A stretch of 64,000 nucleotides of DNA. It comes from Crystallibacter degradans (lineage in GTDB: Bacteria > Actinomycetota > Actinomycetes > Actinomycetales > Micrococcaceae). The position numbers and the translations under genes were made by a program. Where the stretch lies: assembly GCF_012952295.1 (NCBI RefSeq), contig NZ_JABBCH010000001.1, positions 186,001 to 250,000 of the forward strand, given 5' to 3'. The notes beneath the pieces were generated by a model. The model saw only the letters and a list, made by a program, of their open reading frames with translations, had not been told where the DNA came from and made no database searches. Every line of letters begins with the position of its first letter. The first letter of the stretch is position 1. Below, in pieces: positions 54,849 to 63,508 of this stretch.

Positions 54849-55757
54849 ATGGATGCCGGGGAGATTCTGAACCACGTTGATGATGTCTCTGCGAAGAGCG
54901 CGGAGCTTTTCCGCTGCCTGTGCCGGTCTTCGCCGTGGAAATGGGAAACGCTGCGCTTCGAAGTCTTCGCGCATGATCCCGCGGTCCACGCCGACGACGA
55001 CGGCGGGCCCTCGGACACTGCAACCGCGAACGACGGCGGAGCGGCCGCCGCCTCCGACACCTCCGCTGCCTCCAGCGTCTCCACTGCCTCCACTGCCTCC
55101 ACTGCCGACGACGGCACGGGCACCGGGCTGCGTGCCTGGACCCGCCGTCCGGCGGCCCTCCGGGTTGAGACGACGGATGGCCGGCTGCTCTTCAGCACCA
55201 CGGGCATCAACGATTCCAAAGGCGGATTCTACGTCAGCGCCACCCGCAAGTCCTGGCTGCTGCCGCCGAATCTGGTGACACCGGTGTACAACGACATCAA
55301 CCTCGTCCGGCGGCGACCGGAGGCGGCCTATGGCGAGCCGGTCTTCGGCAACGGGCGCTGGTCCGCCATGCTGGATCCGGTAGAGCTGGCGGGCAATGCA
55401 CCCGTGTCGTTCGAAGTCCCTTACGCCAATGTGGTGGAAATACTCTCGCTCGCTGAAGTCGACTACAACGGCCGCAAGGCGCTCGAAGCTGTCGTCTCGC
55501 CGAACCGGACCTACAGGCCCTTTGACCCGGCGCACCCGCTGATCGGGCCCGGCCGCTCCCTGGTCCGGATCGACTGGCAGACCGGCGTCTGCGTGTCCGC
55601 GGCCGCGCTGGATGGGCCGGATGCCGGCAGCGGCCACACGCTTCGCATCCTGGGCGTCGACGAATACATGCTCGATGACCTCTTCGTCGAAGTCAGCATG
55701 AACCTGACCGATGTGCGAGAGCACATCCCCTGGCCGCTGCAGCCGCACACCGCGTGA
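54849..55757 (+). CDS. Unknown protein, possibly LolA-like fold
   Basis: A 302-residue protein with no firm family assignment. No signal peptide or membrane helix is visible. The part from about residue 100 to 300 is predicted beta-rich (LRVETTDGRLLFSTTGINDS, FYVSATRKSWLLPPN, FEVPYANVVEILSLAEVDYN, then SLVRIDWQTGVCVSAA), with a general resemblance to LolA/RseB-type folds; this is a guess. Residues about 45-95 are a low-complexity insertion of Ser, Thr, Ala and Asp with DDDGGPSDTATANDGG, including one word copy (55029). GTG 54843 is an alternative start. It is divergent from the prepilin peptidase gene. Confidence 0.7.
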   Translation: MDAGEILNHVDDVSAKSAELFRCLCRSSPWKWETLRFEVFAHDPAVHADDDGGPSDTATANDGGAAAASDTSAASSVSTASTASTADDGTGTGLRAWTRRPAALRVETTDGRLLFSTTGINDSKGGFYVSATRKSWLLPPNLVTPVYNDINLVRRRPEAAYGEPVFGNGRWSAMLDPVELAGNAPVSFEVPYANVVEILSLAEVDYNGRKALEAVVSPNRTYRPFDPAHPLIGPGRSLVRIDWQTGVCVSAAALDGPDAGSGHTLRILGVDEYMLDDLFVEVSMNLTDVREHIPWPLQPHTA

Positions 55758-55813
55758 CGGCACGGCCCGGCGGGCGCCGGCAGGCGTTGGCGGTCGCCTG
55801 GTCCACAGGCAGG

Positions 55814-55854
55814 CCCGGACCCCGGCTGTTGGGGGCGGGCAACCGGGGTCCGGG
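55814..55854 (+). terminator. Terminator of the unknown gene
   Basis: CCCGGACCCCGG and its exact complement form a 12-bp stem with a 17-nt loop, 56 bp after the stop. It is followed by GGTCTTACC, weakly T-rich. Confidence 0.75.
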
Positions 55855-55998
55855 GTCTTACCAGGATGGCGCTGTCAGGCGCCGCACCTTTGGCCGGCGC
55901 GGACCATCCGTGGGCCGTTTGCAGGTTCAAGGTGTAGGAACACTCTCGCTGGACAGGCTTGGGAAAAACCTCGAACGCGCACTGTGACGTAGACCACC

Positions 55999-56029
55999 CC
56001 CCAAAATTGGGGTAACGGTCCAACCCCAA
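55999..56029. promoter_or_regulatory. Nested CCCCAA/TTGGGG inverted repeats before the BTAD regulator
   Basis: CCCCAA-AA-TTGGGG occurs at 55999-56012, and TTGGGGT at 56007 is again paired with ACCCCAA at 56023. The array lies 80-110 bp before GTG 56109. Such repeats are candidates for SARP or response-regulator binding. A related GGGTTGGGG lies just before the downstream response regulator gene (57252-57260). Confidence 0.55.
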
Positions 56030-56108
56030 TGGGGGCTGTTGCAGAACAGTAACGCACTGGAGGATGGAACCAGCATTCGTTGGGGGTGCTACCTACGAGG
56101 GGGACATC

Positions 56109-57077
56109 GTGGAGCAAATGTTAGCCGGGCATTGCATGCCCATTTCTGTTCGGATCATCGGTAATCTTCAGGTCCGCCGTGGCGACGCCGTATTGACGGC
56201 AGCCACGCTGGGCGGCCCGAAACCGAGGCAGATCTTCGAAATTCTACTGTTGAAGCTGGGTACTCCGGTCTCCAAGGACCGGCTCGTCGAGCTGCTGTGG
56301 GGAGGCCGGCCTCCGGGCGAGGCTCTGGCCACCTTGGAAAGCTACGTCAGCGTCCTGCGGCGCAATCTCCAGCCAGGCTGCGCCAAGACCGGTCCGCTGC
56401 GGACCGCCAACGGCGGCTACCTGCTGGAACCGTCCCTGGTGGAACTTGACCTGGCGCGTTTCAACGACCTGGTGGACCTCGCCGAGCACAGCAACCCGCA
56501 GCAGGCCTATGCCGCGCTGACGCAGGCGCTGAACGTCGGTTCCGGAACGTTGCTTAGCGACGAGCTCACACCGGAATGGGCTGAAGAAGCGCGCGACCAC
56601 CACACGGCCACAGTGACGGCCGCCCAGATCCGGGCGGCCGAAATCGCCGCCGGCCTGGGACAGGCACACGAAGCGGTTCAGTGGTCCGAGCACGCGGTGG
56701 CATCGGAGCCGCTGAACGAACGGGCCTGGTCCGCATTGGTCACCAGCTTGGAAAGCGCCGGCCGTTACGCGGAAGGCCTGCAGGCCTACGACAAGTGCCG
56801 GCGGTTGCTGGACCGTGACCTCGGCTGCGCCCCGGGCCCCGCCCTGCGGGAAGCGCACGTGCGGCTGCTGCAGAAAACCGCAGAGACCGACGGCGAACTG
56901 TCCGAAGTCCTGGAGGCCCTGCTGTACCTGAACGAGCGGATGCGTGCCCAGTCCCTGCGCGAGAGCGCCATGGCGGCGGCGAACTCGCGGTCGCGCGGCT
57001 TCAGGACCGGCAGCAACCACGAATCGGCCAGCAGGATCATCAGTTCGTTCCTCAACAAAGCACTCGCCGTTAGCTGA
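56109..57077 (+). CDS. SARP/BTAD-type transcriptional regulator
   Basis: A 322-residue regulator. Residues about 12-100 form an OmpR-like winged helix (ISVRIIGNLQVRRGDAVLTA, GPKPRQIFEILLLKLGTPVS, LVELLWGGRPPGEALATLES); residues about 105-255 form the bacterial transcriptional activator domain (LLSDELTPEWAEEARDHHTA, GRYAEGLQAYDKCRRLLDRD). The C-terminal 60 residues are basic. It lacks the ATPase of larger SARPs. GTG 56109 follows GAGGGGGAC; ATG 56064 is an alternative. It precedes a NarL-type response regulator and sensor kinase. Target genes are unknown; no antibiotic cluster is visible. Confidence 0.85.
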   Translation: MEQMLAGHCMPISVRIIGNLQVRRGDAVLTAATLGGPKPRQIFEILLLKLGTPVSKDRLVELLWGGRPPGEALATLESYVSVLRRNLQPGCAKTGPLRTANGGYLLEPSLVELDLARFNDLVDLAEHSNPQQAYAALTQALNVGSGTLLSDELTPEWAEEARDHHTATVTAAQIRAAEIAAGLGQAHEAVQWSEHAVASEPLNERAWSALVTSLESAGRYAEGLQAYDKCRRLLDRDLGCAPGPALREAHVRLLQKTAETDGELSEVLEALLYLNERMRAQSLRESAMAAANSRSRGFRTGSNHESASRIISSFLNKALAVS

Positions 57078-57268
57078 GCATCAGGTACGCACCGCTTACG
57101 GTGCGGGCGCAGCAACAGGCAGGCTGCGCCGTCGTCAAAGTCTGTAACAGACCCCTGGCGGCGGCGCAGAACCACGGTGCTGCCGCAAAGAAGCTATGTA
57201 CAAGCACACGCTGATAGAGCATACTCACTCTATGACCGTGTCGGGGGGCTTGGGTTGGGGACACTGCT

Positions 57269-57934
57269 ATGACCGAAGAAAATGCACGGGATGTAGCCCG
57301 TGTTGTAGTCGTTGATGACCACACAACATTTGCGGAATTGTTGTCGGATGCGTTGGACCGGCAGGAGGATCTGGAGAACGCGGGTATCGCGGGCAGCGCC
57401 AAGGACGGCGTCGAACTGTGCCGCTCGCTGGAACCGGACGTGGTGGTGATGGATTACCACCTGCCGGATGGCAACGGGCTCGATGCCGCGGAACAAATAC
57501 TCGCGCACAATCCGCTGACGCGCGTTATCGTGCTCACAGGGGATCCGTCGCCGGAGATTCTTGGACGCGCGGCCATCACCGGAATCTGCGGCTTCCTGCC
57601 CAAGGACGGCTCGCTGGCCACCCTGCTGGACACCCTGCGGCACGCCCGCACGGGTTCCCTGGTGATCCACCCGTCCCTGCTGGCCATCGCCAGCCGGCCC
57701 TCAGCCACTCAGCCCGCGGACACGCCGTCGCTGACCGAGCGTGAACGGCAGGTGCTGGGGCTGATGGCCGCCGGCCACGACGTGCGGGCCAACGCGAAGC
57801 ATCTGGGCATCACGGAAAACACCTGCCGCGGCTACGTGAAATCCATCCTCGCGAAGCTGGACGCACACACGCAGCTTGAAGCCGTCGCCGTTGCCGGGCG
57901 TCTGGGGCTCCTGACGGCGGACAGGGATGGCTAG
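57269..57934 (+). CDS. NarL/LuxR-type response regulator
   Basis: A 221-residue two-component regulator. The receiver has the acidic pair in VVVVDDHTTFAELL, the phospho-acceptor Asp62 in VVVMDYHLPDGNGLD and the conserved Lys in GFLPKDGS. The C-terminal helix-turn-helix (about 150-212) is LTERERQVLGLMAAGHDVRA, then KHLGITENTCRGYVKSILAK. The sensor kinase gene overlaps its last 8 bp, so they are a cognate pair. Confidence 0.94.
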   Translation: MTEENARDVARVVVVDDHTTFAELLSDALDRQEDLENAGIAGSAKDGVELCRSLEPDVVVMDYHLPDGNGLDAAEQILAHNPLTRVIVLTGDPSPEILGRAAITGICGFLPKDGSLATLLDTLRHARTGSLVIHPSLLAIASRPSATQPADTPSLTERERQVLGLMAAGHDVRANAKHLGITENTCRGYVKSILAKLDAHTQLEAVAVAGRLGLLTADRDG

Positions 57935-59438
57935 CGGGGCCCGCGGGGTACGCGACGACGCCTCCGCGGAAGAGGTCAGTGCCGAAGCCCGGTCCTCGGC
58001 GGAGCCCGCTTCGCCAACGTCCGATTCGGCGAAACCGTCTTCGCCCGAAGACCCCGCCGCTGCGCCCGCTTCACACACCCGGACGAAGCGGAGGCGATGG
58101 ACGCCGGCACCGTCGGGCGCCGCCGGGTCCGGCGACCAGGGTGCGCCGCAACTGGTTCCCGAAAACTCCGAAATGCGGCGGGCGATCTGGAAGTTCCTCA
58201 TCGGCAGCCTGGCGACGCTGCTGATTGTGGTGGTTCCCGTGGTCATCGGTGCCAGCGCCATCTCGCGCCAGCAAGCCATCGACCACGCGATCGAAAGAAC
58301 CCAAAGCACAGCAGACTTCGCCGTGGCCCCGTTCATCGACGAACGGTTGCTGGCCGGTGAGCCGAATGCGCTGGACCGGATGGACCGGCTGCTTCAGCCA
58401 CGGTTTGAACGCCACCGCATCTTGCGGATCAAGGTGTGGAGTTCCGATGGTGTCATCATCTACTCGGATGAACGCTCGCTGGTCGGCCAGCAGTTCGACC
58501 TGCAGCCCTGGCAGCAGGAGCTGCTCGCCGGGGACCACCCAGGCATCGCCCACTTTGAGCCCCAGACCGGTTTTGAGAACACCTTCGAAAGCGGACAGGG
58601 CGAGATGCTGGAAGTCTATGTCGCCACCGGGACCACCGGCAGTGAACCCGTGCTGTACGAGACGTATTACCAGCCCGACGAGGTGCGCGCGGACGAGAGG
58701 GAGATGATGCTGGGCATCCTGCCGCCGGTGCTCGGTGCGCTCGCCGTGCTCCAGCTCGTCCAGCTGGTCCCGGCCCTGCGGATGGCCCGGCGCCTGCAAC
58801 GGGACAGCGCTACCCGACGTCAACTGCTCCAACGCGCCATCGAATCCTCTGAACTTGAGCGCCAGCGGCTGGCCCGGGACCTGCACGACGATGTCATCCA
58901 GGATCTGTCCGGCGTGGCCTACGCGCTGGAGTCTTTCGAACTGCAGGATCAACCGCCGTCCAAGGAGTTCCTCGCCCGGACGCGGGCGCTGGTCCAGGAC
59001 AACATCAGCGCTCTGCGCGGCATCACCACCGAGCTGTACCCGCCGGATCTGGCCGACCTCGGTCTGGCCGGCGCCCTCGAGCGCCTCGGCGATCCGGTCC
59101 GAGCCCGCGGGCTGGAGTGGCACCTGCGGGTTGTCGGCGACCCCGCGCCGGATGCGCAGCAAGCGGCCCTGCTGTACCGTGCGGCGCGCGAAGCCATCAC
59201 CAATGCCATCAAACATGCCCGCGCCAGCGTGATCAGCGTCGAACTCAGCCGGAGCGGCGACCGGATCCAGCTAGCCGTGTACGACGACGGCGAAGGCTTC
59301 GAGCGTTCGTCCGGAGCCCCGGAAGGCCACCTTGGGCTGCAGATCCTGCAGGACACCGTGTCCGCCGCCGGGGGCCGCCTGGATCTGCACACTGCCCCGC
59401 GGCAAGGCACCGAGGTCCTGGTGAGCCTGCCCGCCTGA
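57927..59438 (+). CDS. NarL-cognate sensor histidine kinase (HisKA_3 type)
   Basis: A 503-residue membrane kinase. An unusual 85-residue Ala/Ser/Pro-rich cytoplasmic N-terminus precedes helix 1 (about 90-112), an extracytoplasmic sensor of about 145 residues (MDRLLQPRFERHRILRIKVW, then PGIAHFEPQTGFENTF), and helix 2 (about 261-284). The phospho-acceptor is His320 in RQRLARDLHDDVIQDLSGVA. The ATPase domain follows with REAITNAIKHARAS (N box) and VYDDGEGFE and GHLGLQIL (G boxes). The signal is unknown. It overlaps the response regulator gene by 8 bp. Confidence 0.93.
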   Translation: MASGARGVRDDASAEEVSAEARSSAEPASPTSDSAKPSSPEDPAAAPASHTRTKRRRWTPAPSGAAGSGDQGAPQLVPENSEMRRAIWKFLIGSLATLLIVVVPVVIGASAISRQQAIDHAIERTQSTADFAVAPFIDERLLAGEPNALDRMDRLLQPRFERHRILRIKVWSSDGVIIYSDERSLVGQQFDLQPWQQELLAGDHPGIAHFEPQTGFENTFESGQGEMLEVYVATGTTGSEPVLYETYYQPDEVRADEREMMLGILPPVLGALAVLQLVQLVPALRMARRLQRDSATRRQLLQRAIESSELERQRLARDLHDDVIQDLSGVAYALESFELQDQPPSKEFLARTRALVQDNISALRGITTELYPPDLADLGLAGALERLGDPVRARGLEWHLRVVGDPAPDAQQAALLYRAAREAITNAIKHARASVISVELSRSGDRIQLAVYDDGEGFERSSGAPEGHLGLQILQDTVSAAGGRLDLHTAPRQGTEVLVSLPA

Positions 59439-59485
59439 CAGAACTGGGCGACGGCTCGGCAGGACCGGTGTGGTAGACAAGACCA

Positions 59486-60142
59486 ATGACGCAGCTGACC
59501 GATATCTGGCCCGTGCTCGGCCTGACTCTGACCACGCCCCGGCTGCAGCTGCGTCCGGTTGCGGATGCCCACATCCCGGCGATGGTCGATGCGGTGCTGA
59601 GCGGGATCCATGATCCGGATGCCTCGCCCTTCTCCTTCCCTTGGACCGACGCGCCACGCGAGGAGCTCCCGCGCAATACGGCCGCACACGTCTGGCACCA
59701 ACGAGCCAAAACCACGGCCGGCAGCTGGTCGCTGCTCTTCGGTGTCTGGCAGGGGGACGATTTCACCGGCTGCCAGGAACTGATGGCAACCACCTTCGCC
59801 GAAACCCGGACCGTGAGCACGGGATCATGGCTCAAGCAGTCCGCGCAGGGGCAAGGGCTCGGCACCGAGATGCGCACCGCCGTCGTTCTTTACGCCTTTG
59901 ATTTCCTCGGTGCCGAGGTTGCCGAATCGGAGGCGTTCGACTTCAACTCCGCGTCTCTGGGCGTCTCCCGGTCGCTGGGGTACGAGCCCAACGGTGTCTG
60001 GCGGCATTCCTCCGGCCGCGGCCACGTGCGCACTATGCAGCGCATGCGCTTGACACCGGAACAATTCCGCCGCCCCAGCTGGAGCCTGAAGACAGCGGGC
60101 CACCTCGCGGCGGCCCGCTTCCTCGGGCTCGAAGACGCCTGA
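59486..60142 (+). CDS. GNAT-family N-acetyltransferase (RimJ/RimL-like)
   Basis: A 218-residue acetyltransferase. The N-terminal TLTTPRLQLRPVADAHIPAM is typical of the RimJ/RimL group, and SWLKQSAQGQGLGTEMRTAV contains the acetyl-CoA loop (QGQGLG); FNSASLGVSRSLGYEPNGV is the third conserved segment. The acceptor could be a protein N-terminus or a small amine. A copy of the over-represented word at 59879 encodes the TAVVLY strand. It is convergent with phoH. Confidence 0.88.
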   Translation: MTQLTDIWPVLGLTLTTPRLQLRPVADAHIPAMVDAVLSGIHDPDASPFSFPWTDAPREELPRNTAAHVWHQRAKTTAGSWSLLFGVWQGDDFTGCQELMATTFAETRTVSTGSWLKQSAQGQGLGTEMRTAVVLYAFDFLGAEVAESEAFDFNSASLGVSRSLGYEPNGVWRHSSGRGHVRTMQRMRLTPEQFRRPSWSLKTAGHLAAARFLGLEDA

Positions 60143-60166
60143 AGCGGCGGCCTTAGCGGTACTCCC

Positions 60167-61591
60167 CTAGATCTCCGCCCCTTCCAGCAGTTCCGTCACC
60201 AGCGCTGCGATCGGCGAGCGCTCGGATCGGGTCAGCGTGATGTGGCCGAAGAGCGGGTGGCCCTTGAGCGTCTCCACCACCGCGGCGATGCCGTCGTGGC
60301 GGCCCACCCGCAAGTTGTCGCGCTGGGCGACATCGTGCGTGAGGACAATCTTTGAGTTCTGCCCGATCCGGCTCATCACCGTGAGCAGGACGTTCTTCTC
60401 CAGCGACTGTGCCTCGTCCACGATCACGTACGAGTCATGCAGCGAGCGCCCCCGGATGTGCGTCAGCGGCAGCACCTCCAGCATGCCGCGGTCCATCACT
60501 TCCTCCACCACCTCGGTGGAGACCAGGGCACCGAGCGTGTCGAAGACCGCCTGCGCCCATGGGTTCATCTTTTCCGACTCGGAGCCGGGCAGGTAGCCCA
60601 GCTCCTGGCCGCCCACCGCGTACAGCGGCCGGAACACCACGACCTTGCGGTGCTCGCGGCGCTCCAGCACGGCCTCCAAACCGGCGCAGAGTGCCAGCGC
60701 GGACTTGCCTGTTCCGGCGCGGCCGCCGAGCGAGACGATCCCGACCTCCGGGTCCATCAGCAGGTCGATCGCCAGCCGCTGCTCCGCGGACCGGCCGTGC
60801 AGCCCGAAGACATCACGGTCCCCCTTGACCAGCCGGACCTGCTTATCCGCCCCCACCCGGCCCAGCGCCGAGCCGCGGTTGGAGAGCATCACCAGGCAGG
60901 TGTTGGCCGGCATTTCCGCGGCCGCCGGAATGAACACCGGCTCGTGGTTGTAGAGGTTGTTGACGTCGTCCTCGAGCACGTCCAGTTCCGCGACGCCGGT
61001 CCAGCCGGAGTCCTTGACCAGCTCGTTGCGGTACTCGTCCGCCTGCAGCCCCATGGCGGATGCCTTCACGCGCATCGGCAGGTCCTTTGAGACCACCGTG
61101 ACGTTCTTGCCCTCGTCCGCCAGGTTCTTGGCCACCGCCAGGATCCGGCTGTCATTGTCCCCGCCCCGGAAACCTGCCGGCAGCACGTCGGGGGAAATGT
61201 GGTTCAGCTCCACGCGCAGCGATCCGCCCTCTTCCCCAAGTCGGATCGCCATATTGAGTCCGCCGTGTTCAATCCGCAGATCATCCAGCAGCCGCAGCGC
61301 CTTGCGGGCGAAATAGCCCAGCTCGGGATCGTGCCGCTTGCCCTCCAGCTCGGTGATGACCACTACCGGCAGGATGACTTCATGTTCGGCAAAGCGCATC
61401 AGCGCCCGCGGATCGGAGAGCAGAACGGAGGTGTCCAGCACAAAGGACTGCACGGGCTCCGTTGCTCCGCCGGCCGGTTCTGCCGCCGCCTGGGCAGCAA
61501 CAGAAAGACCGTCCGCCGCAGCAGAAACATCTGTTTCGTTTGCCTGGCGTCCGGTCTCGGCGACTTGACTCATATTCTCAGTGGTGGCCAC
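60167..61591 (-). CDS. phoH: PhoH-family protein with N-terminal PIN domain (PhoH2)
   Basis: A 474-residue fusion. Residues about 48-190 form a PIN-type nuclease domain with acidic residues in [28 protein letters not shown] and [15 protein letters not shown]. Residues about 260-470 form the PhoH ATPase with [20 protein letters not shown] (Walker A), [15 protein letters not shown] (Walker B) and [12 protein letters not shown]. PhoH2 proteins are RNA helicase/nucleases related to VapBC toxins. No separate antitoxin gene is seen upstream. The location near uppS and fumC matches Rv1095. Confidence 0.94.
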   Translation of the reverse strand: MATTENMSQVAETGRQANETDVSAAADGLSVAAQAAAEPAGGATEPVQSFVLDTSVLLSDPRALMRFAEHEVILPVVVITELEGKRHDPELGYFARKALRLLDDLRIEHGGLNMAIRLGEEGGSLRVELNHISPDVLPAGFRGGDNDSRILAVAKNLADEGKNVTVVSKDLPMRVKASAMGLQADEYRNELVKDSGWTGVAELDVLEDDVNNLYNHEPVFIPAAAEMPANTCLVMLSNRGSALGRVGADKQVRLVKGDRDVFGLHGRSAEQRLAIDLLMDPEVGIVSLGGRAGTGKSALALCAGLEAVLERREHRKVVVFRPLYAVGGQELGYLPGSESEKMNPWAQAVFDTLGALVSTEVVEEVMDRGMLEVLPLTHIRGRSLHDSYVIVDEAQSLEKNVLLTVMSRIGQNSKIVLTHDVAQRDNLRVGRHDGIAAVVETLKGHPLFGHITLTRSERSPIAALVTELLEGAEI

Positions 61592-61841
61592 TTTAGCTCC
61601 CGTCCGGAGCGCTGGCGCTCCGAATGATCTGGGTCAGGGTGAGACGGTCCGGCCACCTGGCCGTTACCGGCCTCCCCCGCTGCTTCGTGAAAAGCGGCAT
61701 ATGGTGGCCTCCCGATCAATCTGCGGTTTTGCTGACTGATAGCTCCAAACTACGCCCCTGTCATTTACCGCACAACTGCTTTTGGGCAACCTGTGGAGTA
61801 ATTCACGGTGAACGAACGACGACGGCGCGTGGCCGGCTTAT

Positions 61842-62603
61842 TTACGCGCCGAAACGGCGCTGCCGGCTCGCGTAATCGCGCAGTGCGCGCAGGAAATCCA
61901 GCCGGCGGAAATCGGGCCAGAGCGCCTCGCAGAAGTAGAACTCGCTGTAGGCGCTCTGCCACATCAGGAAGCCGGAGAGCCGCTGTTCTCCGGAGGTGCG
62001 GATGACCAGATCCGGGTCCGGCAGGCCACGTGTGTAGAGGTAGCGGGAGATGTCGTCCACATCGAGCGCGTCCGCCACGGAGTTCAGGTCCTGGCCGTCC
62101 CGGGCCGCGGTGTAGAGCAGGCCCTTGACCGCGTCCACGATCTCCCGGCGGCCGCCATAGCCGATCGCAACGTTGACGTGCACGCCGTCCACGCCCTTGG
62201 TCTGTTCCGCCAGCTGGCAGACCTTGTCGCTGAGGTATTCCGGGAGCGTTTCGAGCGCGCCGACCGGGCTCACCCGGACGTTCTTCCCCTCGCCGAGCCG
62301 GTCCAGCGTGTTGGCAATGATCCCCATGAGCTGTTCCAGTTCCTCACCGGAACGGTTCATGTTGTCGGTGGAGAGCATGTAGAGGGTCACCACTTTGACC
62401 CCGAGCTCGTCGCACCAGCCCAGGAACTCCAGGATCTTCTCCGCGCCGGCCTGATGGCCTTCGCGCGTGGGAGTGCCGGCGAGCTTGGCCCAGCGGCGGT
62501 TCCCGTCGACGACGACGCCGATGTGGCCGGGGATCCGCTCCTGTGCCAGGGTCCGCTGCAGCTTGCGTTCATAGAGGCGGTACACCACAGCCGGAAGTCT
62601 CAA
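61842..62603 (-). CDS. uppS: Isoprenyl transferase (cis-prenyltransferase)
   Basis: Cis-prenyltransferase that makes polyprenyl diphosphates for cell-envelope carriers. The 253-residue product has GHIGVVVDGNRRWAKLAGTP (catalytic Asp), GHQAGAEKILEFLGWCDELG, VTLYMLSTDNMNRSGEELEQ and the C-terminal DLVIRTSGEQRLSGFLMWQS. Sequence alone does not fix chain length; the syntenic Rv1086 makes a short Z-farnesyl product. TTG 62603 is chosen because GGAAAGGGCGGG lies just upstream and MRLPAVVYRLYERKL fits the family start. A longer reading to 62747 would run into the divergent hemolysin gene's promoter. Confidence 0.93.
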   Translation of the reverse strand: MRLPAVVYRLYERKLQRTLAQERIPGHIGVVVDGNRRWAKLAGTPTREGHQAGAEKILEFLGWCDELGVKVVTLYMLSTDNMNRSGEELEQLMGIIANTLDRLGEGKNVRVSPVGALETLPEYLSDKVCQLAEQTKGVDGVHVNVAIGYGGRREIVDAVKGLLYTAARDGQDLNSVADALDVDDISRYLYTRGLPDPDLVIRTSGEQRLSGFLMWQSAYSEFYFCEALWPDFRRLDFLRALRDYASRQRRFGA

Positions 62604-62764
62604 CTGTGCACCCGCCCTTTCCTTGTCAGCAACCAACGGAGAAAATACTATCGCTTCCGCTACCGGTCCACGTTCCAGGTTGCCTGCGGCCAGGCTTTCA
62701 TCCAGCGGCAATGCCGCTCCACGTGGCGGTGAGGTGACGCATCCCACTGGAATAGAATGCGCAT

Positions 62765-63508
62765 ATGACTCCTCGCGGTACCTTGCCTCCCGATTCCTAT
62801 GACCGGGACCCGGAACAAAACGACGGCCCCCTCGAGTCCGCGGTCGAAGAAGTCGCCGATGCGCTGAACATCAAGCCCAAGCTGCGCGGCTGGCTGCACG
62901 CCGGAGCCACGCCGCTGGCGCTGATCGCGGGCATCATCCTGGTCAGCATGGCTCCCACCCCGGCCGGGAAGCTGACCTCCGGGATCTACGCGCTGACGGG
63001 CCTGCTGCTGTTCGGCGTGAGCGCTGTCTACCACCGGGGCGACTGGGAACCCAGGACCAAGCTGATCCTCAAGCGGCTGGACCACACCAACATCATGCTG
63101 GTCATCGCCGGCTCCTACACCCCGCTGGCCTGGGCACTGCTGGAGCGGCCCAAAGCGACGCTGCTGCTGTGGCTGATCTGGTGCGCAGCCCTCGCCGGAG
63201 TCGCTTTCCGGGTGCTGTGGCCCCACGCGCCCCGCTGGCTCTATGTGCCGGTCTACATCGGCCTTGGTCTGGCCGCACTTTTCTATCTCCCGGACTTCTA
63301 CTCCGCGGACCCTGCCGCCACCATCCTCATCTGCGTCGGCGGTGCCTTCTATATTGCCGGCGCAGTGTTCTACGGCCTGAAGAAACCGAACCTCTCGATC
63401 GCGTGGTTCGGTTTCCATGAACTGTTCCACGCGTTCACCGTGGTCGGCTTCGCCTGCCACTTCGCCGCCATCATGATGGCCGTCCTGGGCGCCGACGCCG
63501 CCTCCTAG
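62765..63508 (+). CDS. Hemolysin III/PAQR-family membrane protein
   Basis: A 247-residue membrane protein with seven predicted helices, of the hemolysin III/YqfA group related to PAQR receptors. The conserved polar residues are present: SAVYHRGDWEPRTKLILKRL, DHTNIMLVIAGSYTPLAWAL, and FHELFHAFTVVGFACHFAAI, with the His and Asp that form a metal site in PAQR proteins. Some PAQR proteins are ceramidase-like hydrolases, but the bacterial role is unclear. The N-terminal tail contains EQNDGPLES, encoded at a copy of the over-represented word (62819). It diverges from uppS, as in Rv1085c/Rv1086. Confidence 0.92.
   Translation: MTPRGTLPPDSYDRDPEQNDGPLESAVEEVADALNIKPKLRGWLHAGATPLALIAGIILVSMAPTPAGKLTSGIYALTGLLLFGVSAVYHRGDWEPRTKLILKRLDHTNIMLVIAGSYTPLAWALLERPKATLLLWLIWCAALAGVAFRVLWPHAPRWLYVPVYIGLGLAALFYLPDFYSADPAATILICVGGAFYIAGAVFYGLKKPNLSIAWFGFHELFHAFTVVGFACHFAAIMMAVLGADAAS

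Larger units (their letters stand above)
55758..56108. other. Intergenic region with terminator and operator cluster
   Basis: About 350 bp with no supported gene. It contains the terminator of the upstream gene (55814-55854) and the CCCCAA-type inverted repeats (55999-56029) ahead of the BTAD regulator. Confidence 0.6.

Noticed and set aside
56109-57077. Pathway-specific activator of an antibiotic cluster
   Set aside because: SARP-type regulators often control such clusters, but no biosynthetic genes lie nearby.
60167-61591. Toxin-antitoxin module formed by the PIN-PhoH gene
   Set aside because: PhoH2 genes can have a small antitoxin-like partner upstream, but I find no supported small ORF in 61592-61841.
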